Of a stretch of DNA of 64,000 bases, positions 33,388 to 43,062 are shown in pieces. The stretch lies in NCBI GenBank assembly GCA_016184455.1, contig JACPCS010000110.1, positions 1 to 64,000 on the forward strand, read 5' to 3'. A program made the translations under genes and the position numbers. The notes beneath the pieces were generated by a model. That model did not search any database. It worked only from the letters and a program-made list of their open reading frames with translations, and was not told the origin of the DNA. Position 1 is the first letter of the stretch, and each line of letters begins with the position of its first letter. The stretch comes from Acidobacteriota bacterium. Its GTDB lineage: Bacteria > Acidobacteriota > Vicinamibacteria > Vicinamibacterales > UBA2999.

Positions 33388-35582
33388 GCTATCCAGTCCG
33401 GATCTCTCTCGTCGCGCTCGCGCTTGCGGTGGCCGCGGGCGACCTGGCCGGCCAGCGCGTGGTGGGCGACCTTCCCGAGCCGACAGCGATCTCGACGACC
33501 ACGCATGCGCCGCTGCCGAGTCACCCGTCGTTCTACTGGCTGGTGCCAGATTCGGCGCTCAGCTCGACGAGCACCCGACCGGCGGAGGAGTCTGCGGCCG
33601 CACGCTTCGCGCGTGGGGTCCGGCTGATCGCGCAAGGCGACTTCGCGGCGGCCCTGCCGCTCGTCCGCGGCGCCGATCTCTCGTCCACACCGCTCGCGAA
33701 CTACGTCCGCTATTACACCGGTGTCGCTCTGCTCGGGCTCCAGCGGTTCGAGGAGGCCGAGGCCGCCTTCGATGCGATCGATGACGACGCAGAAGGGTTT
33801 CTGGCGGAGGCCGCGCCGCTCCGAATGGCTGACGCCGCCCAGGGACGCGGCGATGCGGGCCGCGCCGCCGACATCCTGAACGACCTGAGCGACGACACGC
33901 TCGCCGCGCCCGAGGAGGTGTTCCTGCGCCTCGGCAGCGCGTACGAGGCGGCAGGTGATCCGGCGCGCGCGCTCCGCGCCTATTCACGCGTCTATTACGA
34001 GGTTCCGTTGAGCACGCAGGCGCTGGCCGCACAGCAGGGCATCGAGCGGCTCCAGGCGCCGGCGCTCATTCCGTCGAACCGGTTTCAGCTGGAGCTCGAT
34101 CGCGCCGAACGGCTCTTTGCCGCGCGCCGCTGGGCGCAGGCGCGCCCCGCCTATGCCGAGCTCGCATCGGCGGCCCGCGGTGACGACCGGGCGCTCATCG
34201 TGCTCCGTCTCGCGACGTGCGATGACCAGCTCGGTCGCCACCGAACGGCACGGGATGCCATCCGACCGCTGCTGGACGGCGGCCCGCGGGAGGCCGAGGC
34301 GCGCTACGTCCACCTCTCCGCGACACGCGGTCTTGGCGATCACACGGCCTACGTCTCGCTGGTCCGCGGGCTCGTCGCCGATCATCCCGACAGTCCGTGG
34401 GCGGAGGAGGCGCTCGACGATCTCGCCGCTCACTACATTCGACAGGACGACGAGCCGGCGGCGGACGGCGTGCTGCGCGAGCTGATGCGGCGGTTTCCGC
34501 GCGGGCGGTATACGGATCGCGCGGCCTGGCGCGTCGGGTGGCGGGCCTACAAACAGGGCGAGTACGGCGAGGCGGCGCGGACGTTCGAGCAGGCGGCCGC
34601 CGTGTTCCCGCGCGCCGACTATCGTCCGTCGTGGCTGTACTGGGCGGCACGCTCGCGCGACCGGCTCGGCAGCCGCGACGCGGCCACCGCGCTGTACCGC
34701 ATCGTCGCGGCGGACTACCTGAACTCCTACTACGGACGGCTGGCGTCGGCCGTCCTGCGCGAGCGGCGCGCGCCGCCGGTGGCCCCGATTCTCCGGACCG
34801 ACACGGCATCGGCGCCGGCGCCGGTCGTCCCGACCGACGCAGTCGTGCGCGCGCTCGTCGGGCTCGAGCTCTACGACGCCGCGCTCGACGAGGTGGAGTA
34901 CGCCCGGAAGCAGTGGGGCGATCAGCCGGCGCTGCAGGCGACGGCGGCGTGGATCCGCAACCGCCGCGGGCTGCAGTCTGGGGCCGCCGAGCGGTTCGCC
35001 GACGTGCGCGGCGCGATCACGCTGATGCGCCGCGCCTATCCGCATTTCATGGCGGCCGGCGGGGAGCAGCTGCCGCCCGAGATCCTGCGGGTCATCTTTC
35101 CGCTCGATTACTGGCCGCTCATCCGCAAGTACGCGCAGGCGCATCGGCTCGATCCGTATCTGATGGCGGCGCTCATCTCGCAGGAGTCGACGTTCACGCC
35201 CGACATCCGCTCCGCGGCGAACGCGGTCGGCCTGATGCAGCTCATTCCCGCCACCGGCCGCCGGTACGCCGCGAAGCTGGGGATCCGCTTCTCGACAGCC
35301 GTGCTCACGCAGCCCGAGACGAACCTCCGTCTCGGCATGCGGTACTTCCGCGACCTGATGGACCGCTTCGGCGGCGCGCACGTCGCGCTCGCCGCCTACA
35401 ACGCCGGCGAGCACCGGGTATCGCGCTGGAAGGCGGAGCGCCCCGGCTTCGAGCAGGACGAGTTCATCGACGACATTCCCTTCCAGGAGACCCAGAACTA
35501 CGTCAAACGCATTCTGGGCACCGCCGACGACTACCGGCGTCTCTATGGCGGCGTTCTGACCACGACGACGGCGACCGACTGA
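33384..35582 (+). CDS. soluble lytic murein transglycosylase (Slt70-like)
   Basis: A 732-residue periplasmic enzyme with a signal sequence (VRISLVALALAVAAGDLAGQ). A long alpha-helical superhelix of TPR-like repeats fills residues ~60-560. The C-terminal LT domain contains the catalytic Glu in MAALISQESTFTP, then AANAVGLMQLIPATGRRYA, PETNLRLGMRYFRDLMDRFGG and VALAAYNAGEHRV. It cleaves the glycan strands of peptidoglycan to anhydromuropeptides and takes part in wall turnover. The size matches the Slt70 class. GTG start overlaps the previous gene, and a methyltransferase gene starts four bases after the stop. Confidence 0.93.
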   Translation: MSYPVRISLVALALAVAAGDLAGQRVVGDLPEPTAISTTTHAPLPSHPSFYWLVPDSALSSTSTRPAEESAAARFARGVRLIAQGDFAAALPLVRGADLSSTPLANYVRYYTGVALLGLQRFEEAEAAFDAIDDDAEGFLAEAAPLRMADAAQGRGDAGRAADILNDLSDDTLAAPEEVFLRLGSAYEAAGDPARALRAYSRVYYEVPLSTQALAAQQGIERLQAPALIPSNRFQLELDRAERLFAARRWAQARPAYAELASAARGDDRALIVLRLATCDDQLGRHRTARDAIRPLLDGGPREAEARYVHLSATRGLGDHTAYVSLVRGLVADHPDSPWAEEALDDLAAHYIRQDDEPAADGVLRELMRRFPRGRYTDRAAWRVGWRAYKQGEYGEAARTFEQAAAVFPRADYRPSWLYWAARSRDRLGSRDAATALYRIVAADYLNSYYGRLASAVLRERRAPPVAPILRTDTASAPAPVVPTDAVVRALVGLELYDAALDEVEYARKQWGDQPALQATAAWIRNRRGLQSGAAERFADVRGAITLMRRAYPHFMAAGGEQLPPEILRVIFPLDYWPLIRKYAQAHRLDPYLMAALISQESTFTPDIRSAANAVGLMQLIPATGRRYAAKLGIRFSTAVLTQPETNLRLGMRYFRDLMDRFGGAHVALAAYNAGEHRVSRWKAERPGFEQDEFIDDIPFQETQNYVKRILGTADDYRRLYGGVLTTTTATD

Positions 35583-35586
35583 CAGG

Positions 35587-36327
35587 ATGAGCGATCTGCT
35601 CGCGCTGACGGCCGCCGCCGAGGCGACGCATTTCTGGTTCCACGGCTTCCGCGCGTACATCCGCCCCGTCATCCAGCAGATCGCCGGCGGACGCCGCGAC
35701 CTCCGCATTCTCGACGGCGGGTGTGGCACCGGCTACAACATGCGCGTGTTGCTCGCGCCGCACGGCCGGGCGTTCGGCTTCGACATGCACGTCGACGCGA
35801 TGCGGCGGGCGCGCGCGGCCGGGCGGCCGCTGGTGCGCGCGAATATGGAGCAGATCCCGTTTGCGTCCGGCAGCTTCGACGTGGTGACCTCGTTCGACGT
35901 CATGCAGAGCGTCCACGACGATCGGCGGGCGATGCGCGAGCTGGCGCGCGTGCTGAAGCCGGGCGGCCATCTCGTGCTGAACGTCACCGCCCTCGATTTC
36001 ATGGGCGGCGATCACGGCGACGTCTGGGGCGAGCTGCGGCGCTATACGCCGACACGTGCGCGGCGGCTCCTCGCCCAGGCGGGGCTCGAGCCGATCCGCA
36101 TCTCCTTTCTGTTCGGGTCGCTGCTGCCGTTGATGCTGGCGGTTCGGGTGTGGCAGCGGATTCAGCGGCTGTGGCGGACGCCGCACGGTGACGAGGACCT
36201 CATCGTCCCATCCCCGCCGATCAATGCGCTGCTGACCGCCCTCGTGAGAGGGGAGGCGGCGCTGACGCGCCGCGTCCCCATCCCGTTTGGCAGCTCGCTG
36301 ATGATTGTGGCGAGAAAACCGAGTTAG
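35587..36327 (+). CDS. SAM-dependent methyltransferase
   Basis: A 246-residue class I methyltransferase. It shows the motif I loop ILDGGCGTGYNMRVLLAPHGRAFGFDMHVDAMRRAR, FASGSFDVVTSFDVMQSVHDDRRAMRELARVLKPGGHLVLNV and a C-terminal YTPTRARRLLAQAGLEPIRISFLFGSLLPLMLAVRVW, a hydrophobic helix that may touch the membrane. The substrate is unknown; a UbiE/lipid- or sugar-modifying role would fit. It directly follows slt and probably shares its transcript. The end overlaps the convergent porin-like gene by four bases. Confidence 0.88.
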   Translation: MSDLLALTAAAEATHFWFHGFRAYIRPVIQQIAGGRRDLRILDGGCGTGYNMRVLLAPHGRAFGFDMHVDAMRRARAAGRPLVRANMEQIPFASGSFDVVTSFDVMQSVHDDRRAMRELARVLKPGGHLVLNVTALDFMGGDHGDVWGELRRYTPTRARRLLAQAGLEPIRISFLFGSLLPLMLAVRVWQRIQRLWRTPHGDEDLIVPSPPINALLTALVRGEAALTRRVPIPFGSSLMIVARKPS

Positions 36328-37115
36328 AACCGCGCGACGACGCCGAAGTACGGGCCCTGCATCTTCAGGTCGCCCGTGTCCTCGTCGACGATGTAGTCGG
36401 CGATGACGGAGCGATACCCGACCTGGGCGCCGATCCCGATGGCGCGGCTCGGGATGATGGTGGCGTTGATGTCGAAGTCGGTGAACTTCACGTCGAAATC
36501 ACCCGACGACACCTTCAGGCCGGTGAACTCGCCCGTGATCGCGATCATCGGCGTGACGTAGCCGCGGCCGATGACGCCGATCGTCGGCACCGGCGCGTCC
36601 GTGTCGGTGGCGGCCGTGCTGCGGAGCGCCGGGCTGTCGATGGCCGCCTGCACCTTGTTGTACTTGAGGTCGGCGACGACGCCGAAGAAGCCGCGGTCGC
36701 GCGAGACGAAATCCCACTCGTATCCGAACGTCCACAGATCCCATTTGATATCGGCCGAGGCCGGCGTATTGATCGTGAACGTGCGGCCCTGGAACGTGAA
36801 CGTCCGCCGGATCGTGGCGTCCTGCTCGTAGCTGAACTTCACGTAGCCGAACCGGAACTTGTGGTTTCGGCCGAGCGCGACGCGGAAGTCGGGAAACGAT
36901 TTGTCTTCGATGCCGAACTCCTCGACGAAGTCGACTTCATCGATGCTCGAGCCGGCAAGCGCGCCGGTCGACAGCCGCAGCTCGGGTGAAGGTCGCCAGG
37001 ACATCAGGCCGAGCTCCACGACCTGATCGTTGGGCGCCTGCGCGGCGGCGGGCGCTGCGGCGATGATCGGCAGGAGCAGCGTGCAGTACACGAGAGGGGC
37101 GATTCTGTTTCGCAT
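36324..37115 (-). CDS. outer-membrane beta-barrel protein
   Basis: The ATG at 37115 starts a signal peptide (MRNRIAPLVYCTLLLPIIAAAPAAAQ); the track adds 11 residues upstream. The mature ~237 residues alternate polar and hydrophobic positions with many aromatic girdle residues (KFRFGYVKFSYEQDATIRR, DLWTFGYEWDFVSRDRGFFGVVADLKYN, IGIGAQVGYRSVIADYI) and end in FGVVARF, with the terminal phenylalanine recognised by the BAM complex. It looks like an 8-10-stranded OmpA/OmpW-like barrel. Cargo or role unknown. Confidence 0.8.
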   Translation of the reverse strand: MRNRIAPLVYCTLLLPIIAAAPAAAQAPNDQVVELGLMSWRPSPELRLSTGALAGSSIDEVDFVEEFGIEDKSFPDFRVALGRNHKFRFGYVKFSYEQDATIRRTFTFQGRTFTINTPASADIKWDLWTFGYEWDFVSRDRGFFGVVADLKYNKVQAAIDSPALRSTAATDTDAPVPTIGVIGRGYVTPMIAITGEFTGLKVSSGDFDVKFTDFDINATIIPSRAIGIGAQVGYRSVIADYIVDEDTGDLKMQGPYFGVVARF

Positions 37116-37177
37116 GCGCCGCTTATCGGCATGTTTCGTGCCAGTCATTAGACGCCAGGTCCTATACTGGTGAAACG

Positions 37178-38926
37178 ATGTCCCCTCGGCGCCGGCTGCT
37201 GGCGTACATCCTCCAGCACCGCCGGCCGTTCCTGCTCGGCCTGGTCTGCGTCTTCATCACCACCGCGGTCGCGCTTGCGAGCCCCTGGGTGCTGAAGCTT
37301 GCCGTCGACGACCTCGAACGCGGCGTCGACGCGGCGAAGATCCGGTTCTACGCCGCCGTCGTGCTCGGCCTCGCGGCGGTCGGTGGTCTGTTTCGCTTCC
37401 TGATGCGGCGGATCATCGTCGGCGCCTCGCGTCACATCGAGTACGCGATCCGCAACGACTTCTTCGCCCACCTGCAGCGGCTCGATCTCGCGTACTTCCA
37501 GCACCATCGGACCGGCGACCTGATGTCGCGTGCGACCAATGACCTCAGCGCGGTGCGGATGATGATCGGCCCGGCCATCATGTACTCCGCGAACACGATT
37601 CTGACCTGCGTGGTCGCGGTGGGCCTGATGATCTCGATCGACGCGCGGCTGACGGCAATCGCGCTCGCACCGCTGCCGCTCGTGTCGATCTCCGTGTGGT
37701 ACTTCGGGACGATCATCCATCGGCGATTCGAGCGCATTCAGGAGCAGCTCGCCGACATCAGCGCCATCGCCCAGGAGACGCTCGCCGGTGTCCGTGTCAT
37801 CCGCGCGTACGGACAGGAAGCGTTCGAAACCGAGCGGTTCCGGCGCGCCAACGAGGAGTACGTCCGGCGCAACCGCGGGCTGATCCGGATCGAGGCGATG
37901 TACTTCCCGATCATGGGGTTCCTCATGGGCATCGGCGCGCTGCTGGTGCTCTGGATGGGAAGCCGAGCGGTGGTTGCAGGCCGCATGAGCGTCGGAGAGC
38001 TGGTGGCGTTCAACGCCTATCTGATGATGCTCGCCTGGCCGATGATCGCGTTCGGCTGGGTGACGAACCTGGTGCAGCGCGGGATGGCGTCGTGGAAGCG
38101 CATGCTCGACGTCCTCGATATGCCGCCGCGCATCACCGACAGTGCCAGCCCGGCGCCCGTGCCGGGAGGCCGCGTGACCGGCCGCATCGAGCTGCGGCGG
38201 CTCACGTTCGCATACGGCGATCACGTCGTATTGCGCGACGTCTCCGCCGTGATCCCTGCCGGGACGACGACGGCGATTGTCGGTGCCACCGGGTCGGGGA
38301 AGTCGACGCTGCTCGGTCTGCTCCCGCGGCTGCACGATCCGCTGCCGGGGACCGTGTTCATCGATGGCACCGACGTCCGCGAGCTGCCGCTGGAGGTGCT
38401 GCGCGGTTCCATCGGATTCGTGCCGCAGGAGCCGTTCCTGTTCGGCGCCACGCTGGCCGAGAACGTCGCGTTCGGCGCGCGCGCGGACCAGGCCGATCGG
38501 TCGCGCGCCGAGCAGGCGGCGGCGCTCGCGCGCCTCGACAAGGACGTCGCGGCGTTTCCGCGCGGCTACGACACCATCATCGGGGAGCGCGGGATCACGC
38601 TGTCAGGCGGACAGAAACAGCGGACGGCCATCGCGCGCGCGCTCGTCATCGACCCGCCAATCCTGATCCTCGATGACGCGCTGTCGGCCGTCGACACGTA
38701 TACCGAGGAGGAAATCCTCGCGCGCCTGCGGAACGTGATGCGGCAGCGCACCGTCATTCTCGTCTCGCATCGGATCTCGACCGTCCGCGGCGCGGATCAG
38801 ATTCTCGTCTTGGACGAGGGGCGGATTGTGGAGCGCGGGACGCACGAGCAGCTCGTCGCCCGCAGCGGCGCCTATGCGGCGCTGTACCGCAAGCAGCTGC
38901 TCGAAGACGAGCTGGCGGCGTCATGA
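37178..38926 (+). CDS. ABC exporter half-transporter, degenerate-site subunit
   Basis: 582 residues: six membrane helices (ABC type I exporter fold) then an ATPase domain. The nucleotide domain has Walker A VGATGSGKST, the Q loop FVPQEPF, signature LSGGQKQ and H loop LVSHR. In Walker B (ILILDDALSAVD) the usual catalytic Glu is Asp. That substitution marks the degenerate subunit of heterodimeric exporters of the TM287/288 and BmrCD kind. The partner gene lies 28 bases downstream with a canonical DE. Substrate is unknown; drugs, lipids or peptides are typical. Confidence 0.92.
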   Translation: MSPRRRLLAYILQHRRPFLLGLVCVFITTAVALASPWVLKLAVDDLERGVDAAKIRFYAAVVLGLAAVGGLFRFLMRRIIVGASRHIEYAIRNDFFAHLQRLDLAYFQHHRTGDLMSRATNDLSAVRMMIGPAIMYSANTILTCVVAVGLMISIDARLTAIALAPLPLVSISVWYFGTIIHRRFERIQEQLADISAIAQETLAGVRVIRAYGQEAFETERFRRANEEYVRRNRGLIRIEAMYFPIMGFLMGIGALLVLWMGSRAVVAGRMSVGELVAFNAYLMMLAWPMIAFGWVTNLVQRGMASWKRMLDVLDMPPRITDSASPAPVPGGRVTGRIELRRLTFAYGDHVVLRDVSAVIPAGTTTAIVGATGSGKSTLLGLLPRLHDPLPGTVFIDGTDVRELPLEVLRGSIGFVPQEPFLFGATLAENVAFGARADQADRSRAEQAAALARLDKDVAAFPRGYDTIIGERGITLSGGQKQRTAIARALVIDPPILILDDALSAVDTYTEEEILARLRNVMRQRTVILVSHRISTVRGADQILVLDEGRIVERGTHEQLVARSGAYAALYRKQLLEDELAAS

Positions 38927-38954
38927 CGGACCACGGAACCGAGAACTGACCGCG

Positions 38955-40757
38955 ATGTCGATCCACGAAGACGAAGTCATCGGCAGGGCCTACGACGCGC
39001 GATTGATGCGCCGCCTGCTGACGTACCTCGCGCCGTACCGGCCGCAGGTGGCGGTGGCGATCGGCGCCATCCTCGCTCATGCGCTGCTCGAGCTGGTGCC
39101 GCCGTACCTGACCAAGGTCGTCATCGACCGCTACATTCCGACGGGCGATCTGTCGGGGCTCGGGCTGATCGCCGTGATCTTCCTGCTCACGCTCTGCGGC
39201 TCCTTCGCGTTCGAGTACCTGCAGACCGCGACGATGCAGACGATCGGGCAGCGGATCATGTTCGACCTGCGGATGCACATCCACGGCCGGCTGAACCGCC
39301 TCGACCTGCGGTTCTACGATCGCAATCCGGTCGGCCGGCTGATGACGCGTGTCACGACCGACGTCGATGCGCTGAACGAGCTGTTCACGTCGGGCGTCGT
39401 GCCCGTCATCGGCGACGTGTTCACGCTCGTCGGGATCATGGCCGTCCTGGTGTGGATGGACTGGCGGCTGGCGGTGGTCGCCTTCTCGGTGCTGCCGCTC
39501 ATCGTGCTGATCACGCAGTGGTTCCGCCGGAACGTCCGGGAGTCGTACCGAACGGTGCGGGCGTGGATCGCGCGCATCAACGCCTACCTGCAGGAGCGGA
39601 TTACCGGCATGAGCACGGTGCACCTGTTCCGCCGGGAGGCGCGCGACTTCGCCGCCTTCGACGAGATCAACCGTCAGCACCGCGACGCCAACCTCCAGTC
39701 GATCTTCTTCTACGCGGTGTTCTATCCGGCCATCGAGCTCGTCAGCGCCCTTGCCTCGGCGCTCATCATCTGGGTGGGGGGTGGGTGGGTGATCCAGGAG
39801 ACGCTGACGCTCGGCTCGCTGGTGGCCTTTTTGCTGTACGCGCAGCGGTTCTTCCGGCCGATCAGCGACATGTCGGAGAAGTTCAACGTGCTGCAGGGCG
39901 CGATGGCCTCGTCCGAGCGCATCTTCACGCTGCTCGATACGCCGATCGAGGTCGCCTCACCGCTCAGACCGGCCACACCAGCCGGGCCCGGTGCGATCGC
40001 CTTCGAGCACGTCACGTTCGCGTACGTCGAGGGCGAACCGGTGCTGCGCGACGTGTCGTTCCGCGTCGAGCCCGGGGAGCGCGTCGCGTTCGTCGGCGCC
40101 ACCGGCGCGGGCAAGACGACGATCGTCAACCTGCTCCTGCGGTTCTACGACGTCCGGCAGGGGCGCATCACGATCGACGGGGTCGACATCCGCGACATGG
40201 ACCTCGCGCGCCTGCGGGCGACGATCGGTCTGGTGCTCCAGGACGTGCATCTGTTCTCCGGCACGATCGCCGGGAACGTGCGCCTCGGCAACGAGGCGAT
40301 CACCGACCGGGAAGTGCGCGCCGCCATCGAGGCGGTCCACGCGAACGTCTTCGTCGACCGGCTGCCGCAGGGGCTGGGGACCGCGGTCGCCGAGCGCGGT
40401 GCGACGCTCTCGGTCGGGCAGAAGCAGCTGCTGTCGTTCGCGCGCGCGCTGGCGTTCAACCGCCCGATCCTGATCCTCGACGAGGCCACCTCGAGCGTCG
40501 ACACCGAGACCGAGCTCCTCATCCGCGACGCGCTGAAGGTGATCATGCGCGGCCGGACGACGCTCGCCATCGCGCATCGCCTGTCGACGATTCAGGGCAT
40601 GGACCGCATTCTCGTGCTGCACAAGGGCCAGCTGCGCGAGTCGGGCACGCACCAGGCGCTCCTCGCGGCGCGGGGCATCTACCATCGGCTGTACCAGCTG
40701 CAGTTCCAGTCCGACCCCGCGCGCCCCACCCTGATCGAAAACCCTGCACGCGCCTGA
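38955..40757 (+). CDS. ABC exporter half-transporter, catalytic subunit
   Basis: 600 residues from ATG 38955 (MSIHEDEVIGRAYDARLMRRLLTYLAPYRPQ); the track start lies inside the previous gene. Six membrane helices, an MSRATTD-type coupling region (GRLMTRVTTDVDALNELFTSG) and an ATPase domain follow: Walker A VGATGAGKTT, LVLQDVHLFSG, signature LSVGQKQ, Walker B ILILDEATSSVD with the catalytic Glu, and IAHRLSTI. The changed signature (LSVGQ) is frequent in this subunit class. Together with the upstream gene it forms one heterodimer with one competent and one degenerate ATP site. Confidence 0.93.
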   Translation: MSIHEDEVIGRAYDARLMRRLLTYLAPYRPQVAVAIGAILAHALLELVPPYLTKVVIDRYIPTGDLSGLGLIAVIFLLTLCGSFAFEYLQTATMQTIGQRIMFDLRMHIHGRLNRLDLRFYDRNPVGRLMTRVTTDVDALNELFTSGVVPVIGDVFTLVGIMAVLVWMDWRLAVVAFSVLPLIVLITQWFRRNVRESYRTVRAWIARINAYLQERITGMSTVHLFRREARDFAAFDEINRQHRDANLQSIFFYAVFYPAIELVSALASALIIWVGGGWVIQETLTLGSLVAFLLYAQRFFRPISDMSEKFNVLQGAMASSERIFTLLDTPIEVASPLRPATPAGPGAIAFEHVTFAYVEGEPVLRDVSFRVEPGERVAFVGATGAGKTTIVNLLLRFYDVRQGRITIDGVDIRDMDLARLRATIGLVLQDVHLFSGTIAGNVRLGNEAITDREVRAAIEAVHANVFVDRLPQGLGTAVAERGATLSVGQKQLLSFARALAFNRPILILDEATSSVDTETELLIRDALKVIMRGRTTLAIAHRLSTIQGMDRILVLHKGQLRESGTHQALLAARGIYHRLYQLQFQSDPARPTLIENPARA

Positions 40758-40806
40758 CGACCTACGTAGTGTCCGGCTTTCGTCGGACCCGGACCATCAC
40801 GTAGCC
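40758..40806. repeat. imperfect palindromic repeat after the ABC exporter genes
   Basis: The segment starts CTACGTAGTGTCCGG and ends GGACCATCACGTAG, with inner GTCCG/CGGAC pairs, giving a cruciform-like structure. It follows the exporter stop directly and may serve as terminator. It resembles the other palindromic repeats of the window in having CTACGT ends, but the core differs. Confidence 0.5.
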
Positions 40807-40860
40807 GGACCTGCACCGCGGCATTCCCCTTGCACCGTCTCTAGCCCTCGGGGCCAGTGC

Positions 40861-41685
40861 ATGTCTGTTCAGCCGGTCGAAGCCGTTCGGGCCAGCGCCG
40901 TCCCGTTCACTCGGCCAACGGAGGCGCTCGCGTCGCTGCTGGAGGCGATCGGCGACGCCCGTGTCGTTCTGGTTGGGGAGGCCTCATACGGCACGCACGA
41001 GTTCTACCGGATTCGCGCCGATCTCACCGCCCTCCTTCTCGAACAGCGTGGATTCGACATCGTGGCCGCCGAGGCCGACTGGCCCGACGCCGCGCGTGCG
41101 AGCCGGTGGGCCCGCCTGCAGTCCGATGAGGCCGGCGCCGCCGATGCGCTCGAGGGATTCACACGCTTCCCGCGCTGGATGCGGCGCAACGACGTCGTCG
41201 TCGACTTTCTCCGGTGGCTGCGCGAATTCAACCGCGGCCGGGAGGCCGCCGACCGCGTCGGCTTCTACGGGCTGGACCTCTACAGCCTGCACGCCTCGAT
41301 TGATGCCGTCCTGCGCTATCTCGCGGCTGTCGATCCGGCGGCCGCGGCCCGCGCCCGCGAGCGATACGCCTGCTTCGAGCAGTTCGGGGACGACGTCCAC
41401 AGTTACGGCTACACCACGAGCCTCGGGCTGTCGGTCTCGTGTGAGAGCGAGGTCGTCGAGCAGCTCGTCGATCGGCGCAGACGCGCCGCCGAGTACGCGC
41501 GCCGCGACGGCTTCGTCGCCGAGGACGAGTACTTCTCCGCCGAACAGAACGCCCGTCTCATCCGGAACGCGGAGCAGTACTATCGCGCCATGTTCGGCGA
41601 CCGTGCCGCGTCGTGGAACCTGCGCGATACGCATATGATGGAGACGCTATCTGCCGGAGACGTATCCGGTTGGAGTGTGACGTGA
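40861..41685 (+). pseudogene. erythromycin esterase family gene, 3'-truncated
   Basis: The first ~262 codons are a good erythromycin-esterase-like protein: VVLVGEASYGTHEFYRIRADLTALLLEQRGFDIVAAEADWPDA, RFPRWMRRNDVVVDFLRWLREFN, VGFYGLDLYSLHASIDAVLRYL and WNLRDTHMMETL. Family members run to roughly 400-440 residues and carry further active-site histidines (a WAHNSH-type motif) after this point. Here the frame ends 11 codons later with SAGDVSGWSVT. The missing part is about 150 residues and the next gene begins at the break. Hydrolysis of macrolides or other substrates by this product is unlikely. Confidence 0.8.
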
Positions 41686-42359
41686 TTCCACGGGGCACAC
41701 GAGACGAGGAACGGCCGTTCGAGAACCGGCGGGCAGCCGGCCGGGCGCTGGCCGCGCTGCTGCGCCACTACGCCGATCGGCACGACGTGCTGGTGCTCGC
41801 GCTTCCGCGGGGCGGCGTGCCGGTCGCCTACGAGGCGGCGCAGGCCCTGGGCGCGCCGCTCGACCTCTTTCTCGTGCGGAAGCTCGGGACGCCCGGACAC
41901 CGCGAGCTGGCGATGGGCGCCATCGCCTCCGGCGGCGTCCGCGTGCTCAACGACCAGATCGTCCGCTGGTACGGCATCACGCCGGCCGACCTCGAGACCG
42001 TCGCGCGTGAGGAGGAGCGCGAGCTGGAGCGCCGCGAGGCGGCGTACCGGGAAGGTCGTGACCCCGCGCCCGTCGCGGGTCGCACGGTGATCCTCATCGA
42101 CGACGGTCTCGCCACCGGATCGACCATGCGCGCGGCGGTCCAGGCCGTGAGGCAGCGGCAGCCGGCGCGCGTCGTCGTGGCCGTGCCCGTCGGCGCGCCT
42201 CAGACGTGCGATGAGCTGTCGGCGATCGCCGATGAGGTCGTCTGCGCGCGGATGCCTGAGCCGTTCGCCGCCGTAGGGCAGTGGTACCTCGATTTCGATC
42301 AGACGACTGACGAAGAGGTGCGCGACCTGCTGCGGGCGCACGCATTGACCCATCAGTAA
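41682..42359 (+). CDS. phosphoribosyltransferase domain protein
   Basis: A 225-residue type I phosphoribosyltransferase-like protein. GTG 41682 is chosen because TTGGAG lies upstream and the conserved region begins soon after (FENRRAAGRALAALLRHYADRHDVLVLALPRGGVPVAYEAAQALGAPLDLFLVRKLG). The PRPP loop reads VILIDDGLATGSTMRAAVQAVRQ. In many genomes this protein follows or is fused to erythromycin-esterase-like or dienelactone-hydrolase-like domains, which fits the truncated neighbour. The base or nucleotide handled is unknown. GTGA overlap with the upstream stop. Confidence 0.87.
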   Translation: MIPRGTRDEERPFENRRAAGRALAALLRHYADRHDVLVLALPRGGVPVAYEAAQALGAPLDLFLVRKLGTPGHRELAMGAIASGGVRVLNDQIVRWYGITPADLETVAREEERELERREAAYREGRDPAPVAGRTVILIDDGLATGSTMRAAVQAVRQRQPARVVVAVPVGAPQTCDELSAIADEVVCARMPEPFAAVGQWYLDFDQTTDEEVRDLLRAHALTHQ

Positions 42360-42407
42360 ACCTCCGCGCCGGCACCGCCGTTGCTTCGAGAGCAGTGGAG
42401 GTTCCCA

Positions 42408-43049
42408 ATGAACATTCGCACAGCGCGAACGATGTACGCGTTTGCTCTCGCGGGAGTGCTCGCCACGGCCGCGTGCGGCGCCACCACGAGAGAGAACACT
42501 CCGACGACCGCGCCGCCGCCCTCGGGGCCGGCGCAGGTGTCCTCGAGCGAGCGTGGCGTGATCCCGGTCGGACAGGAGCTCGACGTGCGGCTGCAGAGCT
42601 CGCTGAGCTCGGAGACGTCTACCGTCGAGCAGCGCTTCGAGGCCACGACGGTCGTCGATCTGATGCAGGACGGCCGTGTGCTCGTCCCGGCGGGGTCGAT
42701 CGTGCGCGGTGTCGTGTCCGGTGTCCACCGTCCGGGACGGATCGAGCGCGCAGGCAGCCTGACGCTCGCGTTCGATCAAATCATCGTGCGAGGACGCGAG
42801 ATTCCGATGCGCGCCATGGCGACGCAGGTGTTCCAGAGCGGCGGCATTCGTGAGGAGGCGGGCACGATCGGCGCGGGCGCGGGCGTCGGCGGCATTGTCG
42901 GCGGCATCCTCGGCGGCGTGCAGGGCGCGCTGCTCGGAGCGGTGATCGGCGCCGGCGGCGCGGTCATCGCGACCGAGGGGAAGGACGTGCACCTGCCGGC
43001 CGGCTCGATGATCCGCATCCGCTTCGACACACCGGTGAACGTCGGCTGA
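42408..43049 (+). CDS. glycine-zipper lipoprotein
   Basis: 213 residues from ATG 42408, with GGAGG seven bases upstream. A lipoprotein signal (MYAFALAGVLATAACGA) anchors it. The mature part has an all-beta region (IPVGQELDVRLQSSLSSETSTVEQRFEATTVVDLMQDGRVLVPAGSIVRGVV) and then a glycine-rich membrane-like stretch (GTIGAGAGVGGIVGGILGGVQGALLGAVIGAGGAVIA) of the glycine-zipper kind. It ends with LPAGSMIRIRFDTPV. The two 'PAGS' modules suggest an internal repeat. Probably a structural or stress-related envelope protein; function unproven. Confidence 0.75.
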   Translation: MNIRTARTMYAFALAGVLATAACGATTRENTPTTAPPPSGPAQVSSSERGVIPVGQELDVRLQSSLSSETSTVEQRFEATTVVDLMQDGRVLVPAGSIVRGVVSGVHRPGRIERAGSLTLAFDQIIVRGREIPMRAMATQVFQSGGIREEAGTIGAGAGVGGIVGGILGGVQGALLGAVIGAGGAVIATEGKDVHLPAGSMIRIRFDTPVNVG

Positions 43050-43062
43050 AAGGAGGCGCGTG

